The notes beneath the pieces are model-generated. The model saw only the letters and a list, made by a program, of their open reading frames with translations, had not been told where the DNA came from and did no database searches. Shown one piece after another: positions 60,494-64,000 of a stretch of DNA of 64,000 nt. Source of the DNA: Symmetrospora coprosmae (lineage: Eukaryota > Basidiomycota > Cystobasidiomycetes > Symmetrosporaceae); assembly GCA_008802785.1 (NCBI GenBank), contig VUYT01000005.1:372001-436000 (forward strand), written 5' to 3'. Both the position numbers and the translations under genes were made by a program. Every line of letters starts with the position of its first letter. Position 1 is the stretch's first letter.

Positions 60494-61829
60494 ATGACCA
60501 CGCCGCCTCCCAATCACGATCTCACACTCGACCCGTCCCCGGCTCCCGCCGCATATGTTGAAGACGCATCCACTGGCCACCGTGAGTGAGACTGTACCTG
60601 CCATAATGTGATGAGTACACAAAGTGTACCCTCTCATCCTCTTGTCAACTTCCATCACTGCGGCCCCGACCACCTCTTTCTTTCCTCTTTCCTGACGATC
60701 CTTCTGTCCCTTGCGCGAACCTCAACCTCAGCTCTTACAGCCCAAGCTAGCGCGCCTGCTACAACGGCGACTCTTCCGTTCGTCCATCCCTTCTTCAGTA
60801 ATCGCAAGCAGGGCACCGACCCGGACGTGATCCTCGAGTCATGCGACGGAGGTCGTTTCTACGTCCACAGCATGCTTCTCCGGATGCGCTCGGCCCACTT
60901 CAGAACTGTCTTCGAGATGACGCCGGGAAGAGTGCACGACGGACTGCCTGTGTTGGAGTGTCAGGAGGAGACGGCCGCAACTCTCAAATGCATGCTGCCG
61001 TATTTCTACGCGCAAGCTCCGGACGATCTCTTCCTTCACAATCGCAAGGACGCGGCAATCTCCGACTACAAGAACGGCTTGCGCTTTGAGGATAAGTTTC
61101 AGATGGATGTCACAGAAGATTCTAGTGGGACGGATAAGGATGCCTGGGCAATGGGGTGCAACACTGCGAAGAGCAAGATCGAGAAGAGTTTATAGTAGGG
61201 CGCCTTTTTCAGGTTCACACATGCTCCGGTCTGGCTCCGCGCCCTAACTGCGATATCTTTCTCAGGGAGCGTCTCAAGTCAATGGACGGTGGTGCGACCC
61301 TCGATATGTTCCATGCTCCTCGACTTGACGCCCATGACCGCCTCGTTGAAGGCATCATTCACAAGGCTTCACTTGCCACAAAGACAGCTCCAACGTCCAC
61401 CTTGGCGGGAATTCAGGACAAAGAGCTGGAGCTCCTTGTGAGTTATCTTCTGTCATGCTTCTCTCTGATTCTGGCGTACAATTACTCACAATGTACGTTA
61501 TTGCACCGCCTTTACAGCGACTTCATGGCGAAAGATGCTTCCGTCTACAGATGATGGCGCCTTTCGACAATCGAGGGATTTGCAAAGGCGATGCTGGCGG
61601 CGACAGGGAGTATCTGCACGATGAATGGCATGCGTGCCTCAAGAATTTGTGCAACCACAGCTGGACATCGGTCAAGCAGGCCATCGAGCAGCTCAAGAAG
61701 GAGACCGGCCCGCATGTGTGCGGACCCTGCAAGCAGCTTTGGCACACCGCTGTAGCAGGTCTCGAGGAGATGTTGGACATCAAGCTAGACGATGAGGTAA
61801 CCGGGCCCAGCTGCAAGCGCAAACGATAG
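60494..61829 (+). CDS. BTB/POZ domain protein (328 aa)
   Basis: Exons 60494-60581, 60741-61155, 61266-61437 and 61518-61829 give 329 codons in phase. The BTB fold shows as DPDVILESCDGGRFYVHSMLL, RMRSAHFRTVFEM, LPVLECQEETAATLKCMLPYF. A C-terminal helical part contains several cysteines and histidines (LHDEWHACLKNLCNHSW, GPHVCGPCKQLWHTAV) and a basic end CKRKR. Such proteins in basidiomycetes form large families, possibly cullin adaptors or transcription cofactors. The donor of intron 2 (GTGCAA at 61156) is the least certain junction; an alternative GTTTCA lies about 60 bases upstream. Confidence 0.78.
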
Positions 61830-61958
61830 TCGCGCGCTGCCAGCCGCTCCCCCAGCCGTAAGGCGGTCAGGCCAATTCAGACTGTCTCCAAACCGTAAAA
61901 ACTCAACACTCGCTAGGTTGCCATGAGGTCTGTACCCATGGAAACGCGAGCGACTCCG

Positions 61959-63657
61959 CTACGCAACTGTAGACGACAAACTCCTCCCCGTAAAAGCCGT
62001 CGTGAACCCCTCCCTCAGCCTAATCATCCGTTGTGCCCTCCCCACATGCAATGCCGGGACCTGTTGTACCGCCAGCGGCTTAGCCCTACTGTTCCCGATA
62101 GCCATGAGCAGCTGTTCCAATTCATCATCGCTGTCCGGTGCCTCTTCCTCCACCTGATCGGCGGCGAGGGCAGCCGCGCTACCCGGAAGCGGCTCTGGCG
62201 GGTCGTCTACCTCGCCCAGGATCAGATCCGCCTTGCTCGCTTTCGAGGCCTTTGTCGTCGTGCGCTTCCGCTCGCCTGTACCCTTCTTCTTGCCGGAGGA
62301 CGTACCTGCGGCCGCCTGCTGTGACCCGTTGGCCAGAGTAGATGCGCTCGCCTTGTTGTTTCCGTTGACCCCTGTGCTGGTGCTGGACTTGCTGACCTTG
62401 GACGAGGATGTTGGAGCACTGCCGGATGAAGCCTTCTGCGATGAACCCGCCGGCGGCAGCAACTGCGACGAAGAGGCCTTCGACAGGGACTTATTCATCG
62501 CCGAAGAGCTGGACTGAGGCGGTGACTGGTGCTGATTCTGCAACTTTGGGGAGAACTGCGGTACTGAGGACTGACTGTTCTGCATGGTCGCCAGTGGCTG
62601 AAACTGGGACTGGGAAGGAGAAGGGACCTTGCCCGGCCCGCTCTGTTGCGACTGTTGTTGTGATAGGTAAGGTTGCTGCTGCTGCTGAATGTAGTTGTCG
62701 AGGTGATTGAGCTGCCCCGGCAGGCTGAGGTAGGCCTGCGAGCCATTCTGCTGCTGCTGCTGCTGCCCGGGGTACTGCTGCAGCGGCGCCATAGAAGACG
62801 ACAGTTGCTGCTGCGCCTGATTCTGCTCCTGTGCACTCGCGGCCTGCTTGGCCTTCTCTGCCTCCCTGACAGCCTCGTTGCGCTTCTTGGCCTCGAGGCG
62901 GACCTCTTTGCGTTTCTGGAATTCGGCGAGGAGCGTGTCGTACGGCTTGCTGCGGCCTTCGAGGGCCCGCTTGCTCCCCATTCCGTGCGTCTTGCATGTC
63001 AGACTCCGCGAGCAGGGAAGGTTCTTGTCCGTCATGACGCCGCATTGCTCGTCGAGGTCTACGGGTGCGCCGGCTGCGTCGCAGGAAGAAACGGGATGAG
63101 GCATTCGGCGAGGAGTGAGAGAGACGACGGAGGAGAAGTCCGAGACACACGTCAGCTTGAGATCCGGTACGAAGGCGACGGACGCGAACGCCTTTCGACA
63201 CGCCACCGGCATGGCGTGCGCACTCACGCTTGAACCGCCCTGATTTGGTCTTGTTGCCTCCATCCTTGACTTCGACAGCCGTGCCAGCCTCGCCGATGAG
63301 GATCTTGCTCTTCTTGGAGGAGCTCCCTCCTCCGCCTGCGGTACCGCTCGAGTCGTTTGACGCTGGGTAGGCACATCGGTCGCGCGAGAGAGAGATCGCG
63401 GTCAGGTGCGAAGGTCAGCTCGCGCGTGGCCAGCCCGACACTGAGCAAGACTCGGGTTCACCGTCCGATAGACGCCGCTTGTTGGGTGGCCTGCCATCCT
63501 GCTGCTGCTGTTGGGCGTTGCTGTCGTACTGACTGCTCCATCCCGAGGCGCCACCGCCGAGGACGGACAGCGACGAGGTGGGAGATCCAGCTCCTCCGGC
63601 GCTACTGCTCAGGCTATCGCCCAGGTACTGATTGTAGTTGGGCACGGCAATGCTCAT
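61959..63657 (-). CDS. SGF73: SGF73/ataxin-7-like SAGA subunit (481 aa)
   Basis: SGF73 anchors the deubiquitinase module to SAGA. Exons (minus strand) 63462-63657, 63228-63362 and 61959-63073 give 482 codons in phase. It starts MSIAVPNYNQYLGDSLSSS. The SCA7 domain is unmistakable: EQCGVMTDKNLPCSRSLTCKTHG, GSKRALEGRSKPYDTLLAEFQ, with the C...C...C..H zinc ligands. A Lys/Glu-rich helix and Gln-rich stretches (runs of five to six Gln) follow, then a Ser/Lys-rich linker and an acidic helix DSDDELEQLLMAI near the end. The first intron uses donor GTGAAC. Together with SPT7 it puts two SAGA subunits in this window. Confidence 0.92.
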
Positions 63658-63937
63658 CGCGGTGAAGTGAGACTGATTGACGTCGGCTGAGTTTGGGGAA
63701 ACAGCGAGCGTGAATGCAGACAGAGGGAAACGTGCTGCCCAACGCGTCAAGGGCAAAATAACAGCACGAAAGAGCGCAAGGATGAGACAGCTGTACGGCG
63801 AGGTTCTTCGTATGGGCATCATTGCACGTCAACGGTAAAGTATGGGGGAAATCAGACAACACCATGGGAGGGCTAGAAAGATGCGAAGCGGGCCAAGAAT
63901 CCCCAGGAACAGCGAGCAGGAACAGCAGCGAGCACAG

Positions 63938-64000
63938 TTACTCGGCAGGTGCCTTGCCGCCCTTGCCAGCACCAGCCTTGCCGCCTCCAGCCTTTCCACC
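63938..64000 (-). CDS. 3' end of a Gly/Lys/Ala-rich protein, partial
   Basis: The minus-strand frame is open from the window edge to a TAA at 63938-63940 and reads as repeated G-K-A units (GGKAGGGKAGAGKGGKAPAE). Such tails occur on histone-like or other basic nucleic-acid-binding proteins. Too little is visible to name it. Confidence 0.5.
   Translation of the reverse strand, partial: GGKAGGGKAGAGKGGKAPAE

Overview
The window is chromosomal DNA of a GC-rich basidiomycete fungus. I infer a smut-type yeast (Ustilaginomycotina, perhaps Exobasidiomycetes) from densely packed genes, many short introns (about 50-110 nt, donors mostly GTGAGT or GTGCGT), and basidiomycete families such as DUF6533 membrane proteins. 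No rRNA, tRNA, CRISPR array, transposon or virus-derived element was recognised. The content is ordinary nuclear housekeeping and accessory genes. Gene models below were spliced by eye, using reading-frame phase and family motifs.

Layout: the 3' end of an ERT1/AcuK-type gluconeogenesis regulator (3-2125, +); three tandem arrestin-like paralogues with nearly the same exon plan (2228-7520, -); a tiny tyrosine-rich protein (8131-8743, -); PEX5 (8934-11800, -), divergent from an unknown small protein (12428-12925, +); mitochondrial ribosomal protein uS14m (13134-13730, +); ADE6/FGAM synthase (14461-18555, +); PTPA/RRD prolyl isomerase (18608-20317, -); a three-part EthD-like/CMD-like/enol-lactonase-like fusion (20517-23226, -); an FMP52/HTATIP2-like Rossmann protein (23670-24685, +); an unknown 497-residue protein (25065-26747, +); IMP3 (27044-27837, -); a family X DNA polymerase (28056-30494, -); an amino-acid permease (30828-33124, -); an ANT1/PMP47-like carrier (33736-35128, -); and a DUF6533 membrane protein (35471-37492, -).

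The second half holds a GH18 protein that has lost its catalytic acids (38344-40140, +); an RluA-type pseudouridine synthase (40211-42913, -); SNF7/VPS32 (43136-44399, +); SAGA subunit SPT7 (44713-48435, -); proteasome chaperone PSMG4 (48765-49454, +); a hemerythrin-like protein (50107-50960, +); the NuA4 acetyltransferase ESA1 (51446-53813, +); a zeta-toxin-fold kinase (53998-55380, -); a secreted PEBP-like protein (55968-56843, +); a nuclear protein with two homeodomain-like helices (57436-59711, +); a BTB protein (60494-61829, +); SAGA subunit SGF73/ataxin-7 (61959-63657, -); and the end of a Gly/Lys-rich protein (63938-64000, -).

The genes do not form one pathway. Local themes are: three chromatin acetylation subunits (SPT7, SGF73, ESA1) within 20 kb; two peroxisome-related genes (PEX5 and the ANT1-like carrier); a local arrestin expansion; and a possible aromatic ring-cleavage enzyme fusion. 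The best leads are the triple-domain fusion, the degenerate chitinase, the double homeodomain-like protein, the arrestin tandem array and a set of very small exons.
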